In this document: piece after piece, positions 15,321 through 22,683 of the stretch
Position numbering within the stretch: the stretch's first letter is position 1
Layout: every line of letters starts with the position of its first letter
Assembly: GCF_023380025.1 (NCBI RefSeq)
Contig: NZ_CP097253.1
Location: 1,426,001-1,490,000 of the forward strand
DNA: 64,000 bases
From: Sphingomonas glaciei
Lineage (GTDB): Bacteria > Pseudomonadota > Alphaproteobacteria > Sphingomonadales > Sphingomonadaceae
Direction: 5' to 3'
Notes under the pieces: generated by a model
Databases searched by the model: none
What the model saw: only the letters and a program-made list of their open reading frames with translations
What the model was told of the DNA's origin: nothing
Translations under genes and position numbers: made by a program

Positions 15321-16955
15321 CTAACGCGCAGGCAGGGCTCGTGCGGCCGCACGCGCTTCGCGAATCTCGCTACGATCCGCATCGCCGCTTCTCGTAAGCT
15401 GCACGAGACGGGCGTAGTAATCGCGTGCTTTTGGCTGATTTCCAGCAAGGCTCGCCGCTCGTGCGGCACCAGACAAGCCATTAAGGCGCAGCGGGGTACG
15501 CTTCAGCGACGCCTCAAACTCTAGGAGCGCTTCGGCGGGCCGTCCCAAGTCGAGCAGCAGTTCGCCAAGCTGTTCACGCGCGGGGAGGATCGCGCCCGGT
15601 GTCACCGGATGCTTCTCCACAGCGTCGTCAAGTGTTGCCGCTCCGTGCATTAGCCGCAGCGCCTCGTCGTTTCTGCCGTCGGCCCGTGCAAGCCAAGCGG
15701 CAGCGATCTGACGGCTGACCCCGACTTGGGTCTTCCAGTCATAGCTACCGGGAGGAACCTGCAGCTTCTGCTCGATGTCGGTCAGCTTCGCTAATTCAAT
15801 CTTTGCCGCGGCGGTATCGCGGCTGCGCGCAGCCCCAAGCGCACGTGCAAAATGGACGTGCGCTGCAGCCCACTGGAAGCTTTCCAGCGGAGCAAGCTTC
15901 ATGACGTTTGCCGGCAGTTCGAGATTGGCTGCCTCTTTCCACTGCCGCCGCTCGAGGACGAGCCGTGCTGGGATAGCCGTTGCCGCATAGGCAACGGAAA
16001 AGATCGGTTCATCGACGCTGTGCATCGCATTCAGCTTAGCGAGCACTTTCCTGGCCTTAATGTCCTGCCCTGTCTGCAGGTAGGCGTAAGCCAGATAATC
16101 CATCGCGTGCAGCTCTTCGCGCGAACCGCCCAGGAAGTTCTTACGCCGCATCAACGCTCGGGCTGCCGCTTCCGACTTTAGGTTGGAGGCAATAGATTCC
16201 TCCCACATGCCGAGACGCGTGAAAATGTGGGAAGGCATGTGCTGGGCGTGCGCAGAAGCCGGCGCGAGGTCAGCATAGCGCTTTGCGGATGGGACGGCGA
16301 GCGCGGCCAGCGACGGATAGTCGAAGCTGTGAATCAGATAATGCGCGACGCCGGGATGATCAGGTTCGGCCGCAAGGACCGCATTAAGTATCTTGGCCGC
16401 GCTCTTCTCGCGGGCAAACGTCGGGTCCGTATCCAGGGTCCCCACAGCCGTTTGCGACAAGGCGTAGAAGACGGCAGCTTCGCGATCGGCAGGATAGCGC
16501 TCGTGAAGCGCCTTCATCGCCGAGTTATAGGCTAGCGCGCGCGTCTTGTGGTCGAGCTTGTGGGAGTCGCGGTAGAAGGCAGCGATTGCGTCCACATAGT
16601 CCTTCTCGCGCTGGGTCTTTGCCGGCGTTTCGAGCGCCCGTGCAACAGCGGCCCGTGCCTTCGCGAGCTCTGCGGGAGTCGGCGGTGCCCATAACGGGTG
16701 GTAGAGGCTCATGGCGACGCCCCAGTGCGCTATCGCACAGGATGGATCAGCGGCGGCAGCTTGGCTGAACTTCGCTTCTGCCTGCTCATACTCGAACGAG
16801 TGCAACCACCCGATACCCTGCAGGAAGCTCGGTTGCGCCGCGAGGCTACAACTCGTCTGGAACGCCACAGTGCCGAGCTTGTCAGAATGCGCCTCGTGTT
16901 GATGCTGCGCGGGCTGAGCAAGCGAGAGAGCCGACACGAAGATGAGCGTTTTCAT
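15321..16955 (-). CDS. TPR-repeat protein, probably exported
   Basis: A 544-residue protein with a short hydrophobic N-terminus (MKTLIFVSALSLAQPAQ) that looks like a signal peptide. Helical TPR-like repeats follow: FEYEQAEAKFSQAAAADPSCAIAHWG near residue 55, AVLAAEPDHPGVAHYLIH near 195, further pairs near 280-330, and a canonical GRPAEALLEFEASLKRTP near 475. It also carries HAQHMPSHIFTRLGMW, a conserved block of this tetratricopeptide family of unknown role in Proteobacteria. No catalytic domain is visible. It is monocistronic and flanked by palindromes on both sides. Confidence 0.85.
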   Translation of the reverse strand: MKTLIFVSALSLAQPAQHQHEAHSDKLGTVAFQTSCSLAAQPSFLQGIGWLHSFEYEQAEAKFSQAAAADPSCAIAHWGVAMSLYHPLWAPPTPAELAKARAAVARALETPAKTQREKDYVDAIAAFYRDSHKLDHKTRALAYNSAMKALHERYPADREAAVFYALSQTAVGTLDTDPTFAREKSAAKILNAVLAAEPDHPGVAHYLIHSFDYPSLAALAVPSAKRYADLAPASAHAQHMPSHIFTRLGMWEESIASNLKSEAAARALMRRKNFLGGSREELHAMDYLAYAYLQTGQDIKARKVLAKLNAMHSVDEPIFSVAYAATAIPARLVLERRQWKEAANLELPANVMKLAPLESFQWAAAHVHFARALGAARSRDTAAAKIELAKLTDIEQKLQVPPGSYDWKTQVGVSRQIAAAWLARADGRNDEALRLMHGAATLDDAVEKHPVTPGAILPAREQLGELLLDLGRPAEALLEFEASLKRTPLRLNGLSGAARAASLAGNQPKARDYYARLVQLTRSGDADRSEIREARAAARALPAR

Positions 16956-17184
16956 GGGAGCAGCCTCCTGCCACCTTCAGTATCACAGCGGCAGCGGATT
17001 GTCCTCGTGCGCATGCAGCGGAGCGTCAAACCCTCGCCCGGTGCCGGCACCGGCCGTCCAGAGATGACCTCTGCTTACGGCCACACGCATCTCGGAGCAG
17101 GCTACGTCCGCTAGGCGCCCAACCCGGTCATTCCGAGCACCGTTCTGTTCACTCGCATGCGGTCGTTCGTTCAGCTAAGTAGCT

Positions 17185-17214
17185 TATGTCCACTTTCGAC
17201 CCAAAGCAGACAGA
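17185..17214. repeat. Dispersed palindromic element, short form
   Basis: TATGTCCACTTTCGACCC then AAAGCAGACAGA. It lies in the 16956-17220 gap, where I see no gene. Confidence 0.7.
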
Positions 17215-17220
17215 GAGCTT

Positions 17221-17526
17221 TCAGCCTTGGGACGCTGATCCCTCACCGCGATGAATGAGAATTTCCTCACGAGCGACGCGCGTGAAACCGGAAATGTCGG
17301 CTGTCATGAGAACCCCGCGATCCCTCCACGCACCTCCAAGCGCTTCCGCCGCCCGCTGCTGCAACATCTCATCGACTGTGGGGTCCCGTGCCATCGCGAT
17401 CAGATCGGGGAGAGCTTCGTCGAGGGTTCCGATCATCAGGGCAGCACAGTCCCGCTCCCAATCCTCCGCCTCCGGACTGCGGAACACTTCAAGCGCCTCC
17501 CTTGGCGTCCGTGGCACTGGTAGCAT
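17221..17526 (-). CDS. Hypothetical helical protein (101 aa), HEAT-like
   Basis: I start at ATG 17526 (MLPVPRTPREALEVFRSP), which has GGAGGAGA at an ideal distance. A longer open frame upstream reads through a palindromic element and is not credible as protein. Residues 20-75 form two or three short amphipathic helices (CAALMIGTLDEALPDLIAMA, VDEMLQQRAAEALGGAW) of the kind seen in HEAT-like repeats. The last 25 residues are polar. The family is unknown. Confidence 0.62.
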   Translation of the reverse strand: MLPVPRTPREALEVFRSPEAEDWERDCAALMIGTLDEALPDLIAMARDPTVDEMLQQRAAEALGGAWRDRGVLMTADISGFTRVAREEILIHRGEGSASQG

Positions 17527-17593
17527 CGGAACATCTCCTCCGGGTCCTAGCGCTATCCTGTTCCGCCTTCTCACTTTGGTCATGCTGTCTTGC

Positions 17594-17623
17594 AACGTCA
17601 GCTTTTGACCCATTGCGGACATT
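17594..17623. repeat. Dispersed palindromic element, short form
   Basis: AACGTCAGCTTTTGACCC then ATTGCGGACATT, 30 bases, lying immediately upstream of the gene at 17221-17526 on the minus strand. Confidence 0.7.
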
Positions 17624-17714
17624 CGCTGGGTTGCTAGATCCACCAACTTACAACTCGTCCGAACGCTTGGATGCTGTGACCTAAGAACAGTACGGCCCAT
17701 GATGGAAGCCATAT

Positions 17715-18548
17715 ATGCAGATGTTCGATGACGAGTTTGTCGGCGGCACGATCTACTCTGCGGTCGCGCCTGTTACCGCCGAGTGGCTCGCTCGGGTTGG
17801 GGATGCTCTCGACTGTGCTGGAACATGGCGACCGACACGTGGCGGGGGGCGTGATCCTGGACGCTCGAAAGTGTCTAGCACCTCAGTCGCGCTGACGGAG
17901 TGGTTCGATAGCTGGATCACTAAGCGTGATGGCATGTGGTTCTACAGTGACGAGAAGAACGAGATCACCGGACGGATTGATGCCTTTGCAATCGACCCCA
18001 GTTGCTCGCGGCGCCCACTTTTCCAGCAGATCAAGTTCAACGCTCAAGAGACATTGTTCAGAGATCCCAATGCTTGCAATCATTACGCCAGCACCTTCGC
18101 CGCCCTTTGCGATGCTTCCGATGCCTTCCTCGGATGGGCCGCTTATACCCCGATGCTGCGTCGATCGGTGGAGAACTCGATGCGTCTGCGACAGACCAAG
18201 GGTGCCGCTCCCGCCAAGGTAGCCGAAGACGCACATCATCTTGAGTACAGATTGCCGGATGTGCGTTGGCTCAACTACTTCGGTCCTTCTTTCATCGAGC
18301 GCTACGGGCCCGGCATCAAGGGCTTAGGGGTTCGGTGCGACCGAACGGCAAACGGCGGCGCCATGGTCTGGGCTACCCCGACTCCATTCGTGTTTGAGGA
18401 GGGTGCTACAAGTTTCGGCGACTATCCTTGGAAGCGCCCCTTCTACGATGCTCTCGGCGCGGCCTTCGTGAGTGACGATGCGGTGCCAGGTGGTCGCGGC
18501 GAGCATGTGCCCAGCTACGCCGACCACCTTCGCCACTTGTCACTTTGA
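17715..18548 (+). CDS. Hypothetical protein (277 aa)
   Basis: I do not recognise this protein. It is soluble, acidic to neutral and rich in Trp, Phe and Tyr (EWLARVGDALDCAGTW, WITKRDGMWFYSDE, RWLNYFGPSFIERYG). There are no membrane segments and no catalytic motif that I can name. The composition (many aromatics, FGDYPWKRPFYDALG near the end) recalls the broad class of contact-dependent toxin immunity proteins, but that is only an impression. ATG 17715 or ATG 17721 may be the start. It stands alone between two palindromes, with the G+C content and codon use of its neighbours. Confidence 0.6.
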   Translation: MQMFDDEFVGGTIYSAVAPVTAEWLARVGDALDCAGTWRPTRGGGRDPGRSKVSSTSVALTEWFDSWITKRDGMWFYSDEKNEITGRIDAFAIDPSCSRRPLFQQIKFNAQETLFRDPNACNHYASTFAALCDASDAFLGWAAYTPMLRRSVENSMRLRQTKGAAPAKVAEDAHHLEYRLPDVRWLNYFGPSFIERYGPGIKGLGVRCDRTANGGAMVWATPTPFVFEEGATSFGDYPWKRPFYDALGAAFVSDDAVPGGRGEHVPSYADHLRHLSL

Positions 18549-18561
18549 CTGCGGGCCAGCC

Positions 18562-18590
18562 AACGTCCGCTTCCCACCCATCACGACATT
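18562..18590. repeat. Dispersed palindromic element, degenerate
   Basis: AACGTCCGCTTCCCACCC then ATCACGACATT. The right arm is damaged, so pairing is partial. It lies right after the 17715-18548 stop codon. Confidence 0.5.
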
Positions 18591-18643
18591 TCCACCGAGC
18601 CGGGGCTTGAGCAATTGTAGAGCTCGCCCGTCGTTTGCATGTC

Positions 18644-18832
18644 CTACCGGATTGCAAGCCAGGCCTCGCTGCAGACCATTATGAGCTCCCGTCTTGCCGC
18701 AGGTATCTTCAAGTGTTCCTCAACCGCACTTCGATCTTCTTCTGCTAATCGCCGAATAATCGCTGCGACGCTGCGGCACTGACCTGATCGGGCAAGAGCA
18801 AACGCACGTTCAACAGGTGCAGGCCTCGTCAT
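18644..18832 (-). CDS. Small hypothetical protein (62 aa)
   Basis: The product starts MTRPAPVERAFALARSGQCRS and continues with a helix VAAIIRRLAEEDRSAVEEHL and a basic tail. The pattern ERAFALARSG...I...L..E....V..HL matches a small, uncharacterised protein common in sphingomonads that looks like a short DNA- or protein-binding helical unit. No strong ribosome-binding site is seen, so the call rests on the sequence pattern. Confidence 0.55.
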   Translation of the reverse strand: MTRPAPVERAFALARSGQCRSVAAIIRRLAEEDRSAVEEHLKIPAARRELIMVCSEAWLAIR

Positions 18833-18866
18833 GAGCCAAGCCTAGCTCAGCGCGACGCTCGATGCG

Positions 18867-18896
18867 AATGTCTGCTTACGACCCAAAGCAGACATT
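18867..18896. repeat. Dispersed palindromic element, best-preserved copy
   Basis: AATGTCTGCTTACGACCC then AAAGCAGACATT: an 11-base perfect inverted repeat around an 8-base loop. This copy defines the family consensus used here. Confidence 0.85.
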
Positions 18897-18907
18897 GGCC
18901 GGATTCT

Positions 18908-19429
18908 CTACGGAGCCGTCAAGGCGGCCATCAGTGGGCCTGTGTCGACGGCCTCCCAATCCGCCCATAACTTTCCGCCGCAGACCTGATGCACAATCAT
19001 AATGGGGAGCTTCGCAATTCGACCGGTCGCTTTTTCACCGGCGATGCTTCCCCGGTGCGTGCCTGAACCTTCAATGACAACAACAACTTTGTCTCTTTCA
19101 GCTATTGTCTGCATGATCACGTTGCGCCAGTCTGGGAAGGCGGTCCGCAAGTGCTTGTTCCCGCGCTTGAATGCGTCCCAAGTAAGGGCTCGGAAGCCAT
19201 CGGTTCCCGTCACGTAATGGCGGTAAGCGGCACCAACGAAAGCATCCGCTGCCTCCCAATCTTGGCGGTTGATCGCGTCGTGGAAGCGCCGCACCAATGC
19301 GGTGTTTGCCTGCTCCACTCGTTGGTAGCCTCGCGGATTCGAATGGCTGGGGCATTTTGGTGGGGCCTCGGCGGGCGCTGCAGATGGGAAGATCAGAAAA
19401 GCTCCGGCGACCATCGCGAGTAGGCGCAA
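18908..19429 (-). CDS. Exported SnoaL-like (NTF2-fold) protein
   Basis: A 173-residue protein with an N-terminal signal sequence (LLAMVAGAFLIFPSAAPAEA). A SnoaL/ester-cyclase-like domain follows: NTALVRRFHDAINRQDWEAADAFVG, YRHYVTGTDG, AFPDWRNVIMQTIAERDKVVVVIEGSGTH, then WADWEAVDTGPLMAAL. These polyketide-cyclase-like proteins have an alpha+beta cone fold and varied or unknown small-molecule roles. I place the start at TTG 19429 because GGGAGA precedes it; ATG 19414 is the alternative and would shorten the signal peptide. It is not in an operon. Confidence 0.78.
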   Translation of the reverse strand: MRLLAMVAGAFLIFPSAAPAEAPPKCPSHSNPRGYQRVEQANTALVRRFHDAINRQDWEAADAFVGAAYRHYVTGTDGFRALTWDAFKRGNKHLRTAFPDWRNVIMQTIAERDKVVVVIEGSGTHRGSIAGEKATGRIAKLPIMIVHQVCGGKLWADWEAVDTGPLMAALTAP

Positions 19430-19493
19430 CTACTATCTCCCTCGGTTGGGCCGGACCCTCGCGGGAACCGCTCGGAATGTAAACGTCGCTTGC

Positions 19494-19544
19494 GTCCGCT
19501 TTTCCAACCTTTTGCGGTCGGGGCCCCTTCGACTCGTTGCGGAC
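19494..19544. repeat. Dispersed palindromic element, long variant (51 bases)
   Basis: GTCCGCTTTTCC at the left and GTTGCGGAC at the right, with a G/C-rich insert between them. It sits just upstream of the DUF2306 gene. Confidence 0.6.
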
Positions 19545-19582
19545 ATTCGGGAAAACTGTGTTACCTTCCCGGCGGGGGCGTC

Positions 19583-20221
19583 ATGGCAACAGTAGCTGGC
19601 AAGAGCCGAACGGGTCTGACTTGGGGTCGAATGGGCACGACGCTGGCCGTCGCGGTTTTCCTCGTTCTAGTCGGAATATTTCTTAGCTTCAGCCTCGGCA
19701 ATATAGGGCGACACGGCGACGAAGCGTGGCTCTATTGGCTGCACATTGCCGGAGGTAGCATAGTGCTACTTCTTGGACCATTTCAGTTCATTGCGAGCAT
19801 CCGAAATCGATTTCGGCGCTATCACCGTTTAGCGGGTTACTGCTACGTTGCTGGGTCCGCAGCCGCCTTCGTCGGTTTCTGGGCCATACAGCCTACCATC
19901 CCCGACGTTTTCTTTTTGAGCCAAGCGACAGCCATTACGCTCTGGATGCTCGCGTTGATTGCAGCGGTAGCAGCCGCACGGCGCAAACGGATGCTGACGC
20001 ACCAGCACAATATGACGCGATCCTTTGTGTTGGCGGCTTACTTCGTCGTGGTGCGACTGGTGGACCAATACGGACTGGTGATGCTTGAGCCTTTTTCAAG
20101 CAACGAAGGCGCGCGGCTGGCCCACAGTGATTGGCTTGCTTGGGTCGTGCCACTTGCGATGGTGGAGGCATACTACGGACGGAAGTGGGATAAGCTCCTG
20201 CGCAAACGCGCCGCTCCCTAA
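19583..20221 (+). CDS. DUF2306 family membrane protein
   Basis: A 212-residue integral membrane protein with about seven hydrophobic segments. The family features are a first segment (TTLAVAVFLVLVGIFLSF), then GGSIVLLLGPFQFIASIRNRFRRYHRLAGYCYV, a conserved loop with basic residues and His, and MLTHQHNMTRSFVLAAYFVVVR further on. DUF2306 proteins have conserved His/Arg in membrane-facing loops and no established function. ATG 19583 fits the start of the hydrophobic part; the frame upstream crosses a palindrome. The stop codon itself lies inside the next palindrome. Confidence 0.8.
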   Translation: MATVAGKSRTGLTWGRMGTTLAVAVFLVLVGIFLSFSLGNIGRHGDEAWLYWLHIAGGSIVLLLGPFQFIASIRNRFRRYHRLAGYCYVAGSAAAFVGFWAIQPTIPDVFFLSQATAITLWMLALIAAVAAARRKRMLTHQHNMTRSFVLAAYFVVVRLVDQYGLVMLEPFSSNEGARLAHSDWLAWVVPLAMVEAYYGRKWDKLLRKRAAP

Positions 20222-20249
20222 TGTCTGCTTTCCACCCAAAGCGGACATT
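20220..20249. repeat. Dispersed palindromic element overlapping a stop codon
   Basis: AATGTCTGCTTTCCACCC then AAAGCGGACATT, near-perfect arms. Its first two bases complete the TAA of the DUF2306 gene, so it may also act as a 3' hairpin for that transcript. Confidence 0.8.
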
Positions 20250-20278
20250 AGCCGAAAGCAAAAGGGGGCTGCCGGGGA

Positions 20279-20710
20279 TCAGGGCACGGCAGTCATGCTG
20301 TTTGTTTGCTCGTCAAGGAGCACGATGATCTTCGCAACGGGAATGGTGAACACACCTCCCCCGGCACGCTGCCACTCTGCGAAGCCTTCCTCGAAGTCGG
20401 TCGTTGGAAAGTTGCGCGAAGAGAGCTTGGTTACGCTCTCATCAAGGGTCGCCCGAGAGACCGGTGCGTGCTGCAACACACCGGGGATGTCGCGACGACG
20501 CATGCCCAGGCCAATGACGCTCACGTGATAGACGACTTCAGGCCCAAGGTTACTGATCCGTTGTATCTTCAGCAGAGAGCCAGTGTCCTGCGAACGTGTC
20601 CGATACTCCCACACCTGCCCCTCAGAGTAGGTCGGCTGGTCGGCATGCGAAGGCGAGCCGATCGCAGCGACGAGGGCGGTGAGGGTTGCGGGCAGCCACT
20701 TTGGTATCAT
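20279..20710 (-). CDS. Hypothetical exported protein
   Basis: A 143-residue product from ATG 20710 with a signal peptide (MIPKWLPATLTALVAAIGSPSHA). A small, mostly beta domain follows: YSEGQVWEYRTRSQDTGSLL, KIQRISNLGPEVVYHVSV, then VAKIIVLLDEQ. The GQVWEYRTR...L.I..I pattern is seen in uncharacterised periplasmic proteins of Gram-negative bacteria. It is single-copy and not in an operon. Function is unknown. Confidence 0.68.
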   Translation of the reverse strand: MIPKWLPATLTALVAAIGSPSHADQPTYSEGQVWEYRTRSQDTGSLLKIQRISNLGPEVVYHVSVIGLGMRRRDIPGVLQHAPVSRATLDESVTKLSSRNFPTTDFEEGFAEWQRAGGGVFTIPVAKIIVLLDEQTNSMTAVP

Positions 20711-21037
20711 CGGCTGTGACTGGCACAGGGAGCGCCAGCAATCCAATCAAAGCAGACATCCGAGGAGCAGCGGCGCGTTCTGGCAACACCTTAGAAGTTC
20801 TTTGCCTTGAAGATCGATGAGCCCTTCCAAGAGGTCGCGTCCTCACTAGGTCAGGCTCATGAGCCTCCGGTGCCTCTTCGATGTTCATCGACCGATGCTG
20901 ACCTCCATCGTCCGCAGGACAGACCGATTCACCGCGCTTAGTGACGAGTGCGGCTTGCTAATCGAGCGCTCGGACGAGAGCCGATGGGCAAGATCCGAGC
21001 CACTGGCGTCCACGCGTAGCCAGGTGGCACTGGCAGA
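20711..21037. other. Non-coding stretch before the tRNA-Arg remnant
   Basis: Contains a half copy of the palindrome (AAAGCAGACATC near 20741-20752). I see no gene. This is the last trace of the palindrome family before the mobile-element region. Confidence 0.5.
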
Positions 21038-21091
21038 CCGCTCCTAGCTCAACTGGATAGAGCGTCGGGCTTCGAACCCGAAGGTTGGGGG
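21038..21091 (+). pseudogene. 5' two-thirds of a tRNA-Arg(TCG) gene, 3' part missing
   Basis: CCGCTCC then TAGCTCAACTGGATAGAGC (D arm), then the anticodon stem TCGGG/CCCGA around CTTCGAA (anticodon TCG), then the variable loop and a G-run that should start the T arm. The TTCGAAT loop, the closing T stem and the acceptor 3' strand are absent; a different sequence that belongs to the truncated gene on the minus strand follows at once. It cannot make a tRNA. It marks a recombination or deletion scar, probably from integration of a mobile element in tRNA-Arg. Confidence 0.6.
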
Positions 21092-21635
21092 GGTGAACGC
21101 CAAACCATCCGAAGCATGTCGCCCGCTTCATCAGCACCAGTCCGTGGACGTGCACCGAGTTATCGCTGCCGCTAAGGAAAGGCGCATGTAAGACGGCCAG
21201 CACCGGGACGCCAACCCGCTCCACATAGTGCTCCCACAGCCAGGCGCGGGCCTGCTGCCAGGGACTGTGCAGGTTCGTAGCATTCGGGAATTGCAGGGTT
21301 ACCTGTGCGAAGGCCGCAGTCTCGTCCGCCGGGAGCTTCGACATGTAGCTCTCAGCCAGGAACAGCGGGTCGGCATAGTCCTGCGGGACGTCGCCGCGCA
21401 GCAGAACCTCGCATGCTGCGGCCTTGTCCTCGTCGCTCCCCTTGCTCCCCGGCCAACACTTGGCCTTGAAGTGAGGCAAGATGCTCTCGCGGAGGCCTTC
21501 ACCTTTCGACCAGTAGAACCTGGTCGTGGAGACCGGATCATCCGGCTGGTTGTGGTAGAAGGCCTTGAGCGGCCGCATGGTCAAAGCCGCGACCGAGGCG
21601 CCCTCCAGCGCTGCCGGCTTCTTCTTGCCCGGCAT
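21092..21635 (-). pseudogene. Truncated mobile-element gene ending at the tRNA-Arg scar
   Basis: The product starts at ATG 21635 (MPGKKKPAAL), whose ATGA overlaps the stop of the gene at 21635-22171, so the two were co-translated. About 180 residues are coherent (LRESILPHFKAKCWPGSKG, FPNATNLHSPWQQARAWLWEHY, SVHVHGLVLMKR). The frame then runs into the tRNA-Arg remnant and reads nonsense to a stop at 20958. The HVHGLV stretch recalls the His-x-His of relaxases, but the evidence is weak. I read it as a mobile-element gene that lost its 3' end in the recombination that also broke the tRNA. Confidence 0.55.
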
Positions 21636-22171
21636 CAGAACCATCCCTTCACGGCAATCGAAAGATACTCGGCGCCGGCCTTTAAACCGCGATAGGCGTC
21701 TATCTCATCGTCGAAGGGGGCTTCGAGTGAGAGCTCGAGGCCGAGGCCGTCGAGACGGATGAAGGTGCGCTCAGCTCCCGTTGGCACCAGCCAGGCGCTG
21801 CCGAGCGGCTGCCGCATCCACAGGCGGTAGCCGAGGAACGGCCGCTTCAAATGACGAAGCAGGACGTCGAAGGTCGCATGCTTGGGCTCGTCGGCGGCGC
21901 GGACGATGATGGCGTCGCGATCCACCGCGCGGGCGATGTTCCCGACCTCGCGGCAGACGAGCGGACGACGGCAGCGCGTTCCGGCAAGAACGATATCGGC
22001 CCCGGGCACCACCATCGAGTGCAGCAAAGCAGGATGCCAGGACTGGGGATCTTGCTCGATATAGCCGTCGAGAATGGTCCCGAGCGCCAGCATCAGGCGG
22101 CGAATCTGCACTGGTGGCTCGGGAATGGGGTCCAGCACGAAGCCGAGGGACGGGACGGGTGCAGTCTTCAT
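21635..22171 (-). CDS. Hypothetical mobile-element protein (178 aa)
   Basis: A 178-residue protein that I do not recognise. It opens MKTAPVPSLGFVLDPIPEPP, has a helix (RRLMLALGTILDGYIEQD), a block with many Arg and Cys (AGTRCRRPLVCREVGNIARAVDRDAIIVRAAD), and a beta-rich end (TFIRLDGLGLELSLEAP). There is no signal peptide or membrane segment. It overlaps the truncated gene downstream by ATGA, so the pair formed an operon on the element now cut at 21.09 kb. Confidence 0.55.
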   Translation of the reverse strand: MKTAPVPSLGFVLDPIPEPPVQIRRLMLALGTILDGYIEQDPQSWHPALLHSMVVPGADIVLAGTRCRRPLVCREVGNIARAVDRDAIIVRAADEPKHATFDVLLRHLKRPFLGYRLWMRQPLGSAWLVPTGAERTFIRLDGLGLELSLEAPFDDEIDAYRGLKAGAEYLSIAVKGWF

Positions 22172-22329
22172 GTATTCAGTCTCACTTGGGAGGCGTTGGT
22201 GACGTCGATCGAACCTTCAGATTTTCATCTCTTGCGGTTCAATCACCCTCTCCTCCGAACTCATTGGAGCCGCCCTCCGCGCGGCTCCCTTCCACCTTCA
22301 CGCCGTCCGCAGGCGGCGGCGCTTGCGCA

Positions 22330-22657
22330 ATGATCTTCTGGATGTCGCGTGGGCTGATCCGCTGGCTTCGGCCGGAATACCAGGCGCCCGACTACCAGGC
22401 TCCGGTCGCCGGCACCCTCGACCTCGGCGAAGCCACCGTCGCGCTGCCCGACAACGTCATTCCATGGCCCAGCACCCTCCCCGAGGCAGGTACGCGCCGT
22501 CCAGTCGATCCTCGCTTCCTCGCCGTCGCCCCTCGCGCCGCAGGATGTCGCCCGCGCCTTCAAGGGCAAGCGCGCCGCCACCGTCCGGCCGGTCCTCGAC
22601 GCTCTGGCGAGTGTCGGCATGGCCCGCCGCCTCGGCAACGGCCGGTACGCCGCCTGA
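22330..22657 (+). pseudogene. Frameshifted remnant of a plasmid or ICE gene
   Basis: Reading from 22330 gives MIFWMSRGLIRWLRPEYQ and continues to PWPSTLPEA near 22490. The sense then moves to another frame, where VRAVQSILASSPSPLAPQ, RAAT-VRPVLDALASVGMARR and LGNGRYAA end at 22657. The second half is a typical winged-helix end in which a DNA-binding helix is followed by G-YA. A one-base indel near 22490 separates the halves, so the gene is broken. The start of the parent gene is missing. Nothing else is visible in 22172-22683. Confidence 0.5.
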
Positions 22658-22683
22658 CGGCGATAAAGCGGGATGGACGCACG

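Noticed and set aside
21092..21635. Calling the truncated gene a relaxase from its HVHGLV stretch
   Set aside because: The match is short, the rest does not fit a relaxase, and a real relaxase is encoded nearby.
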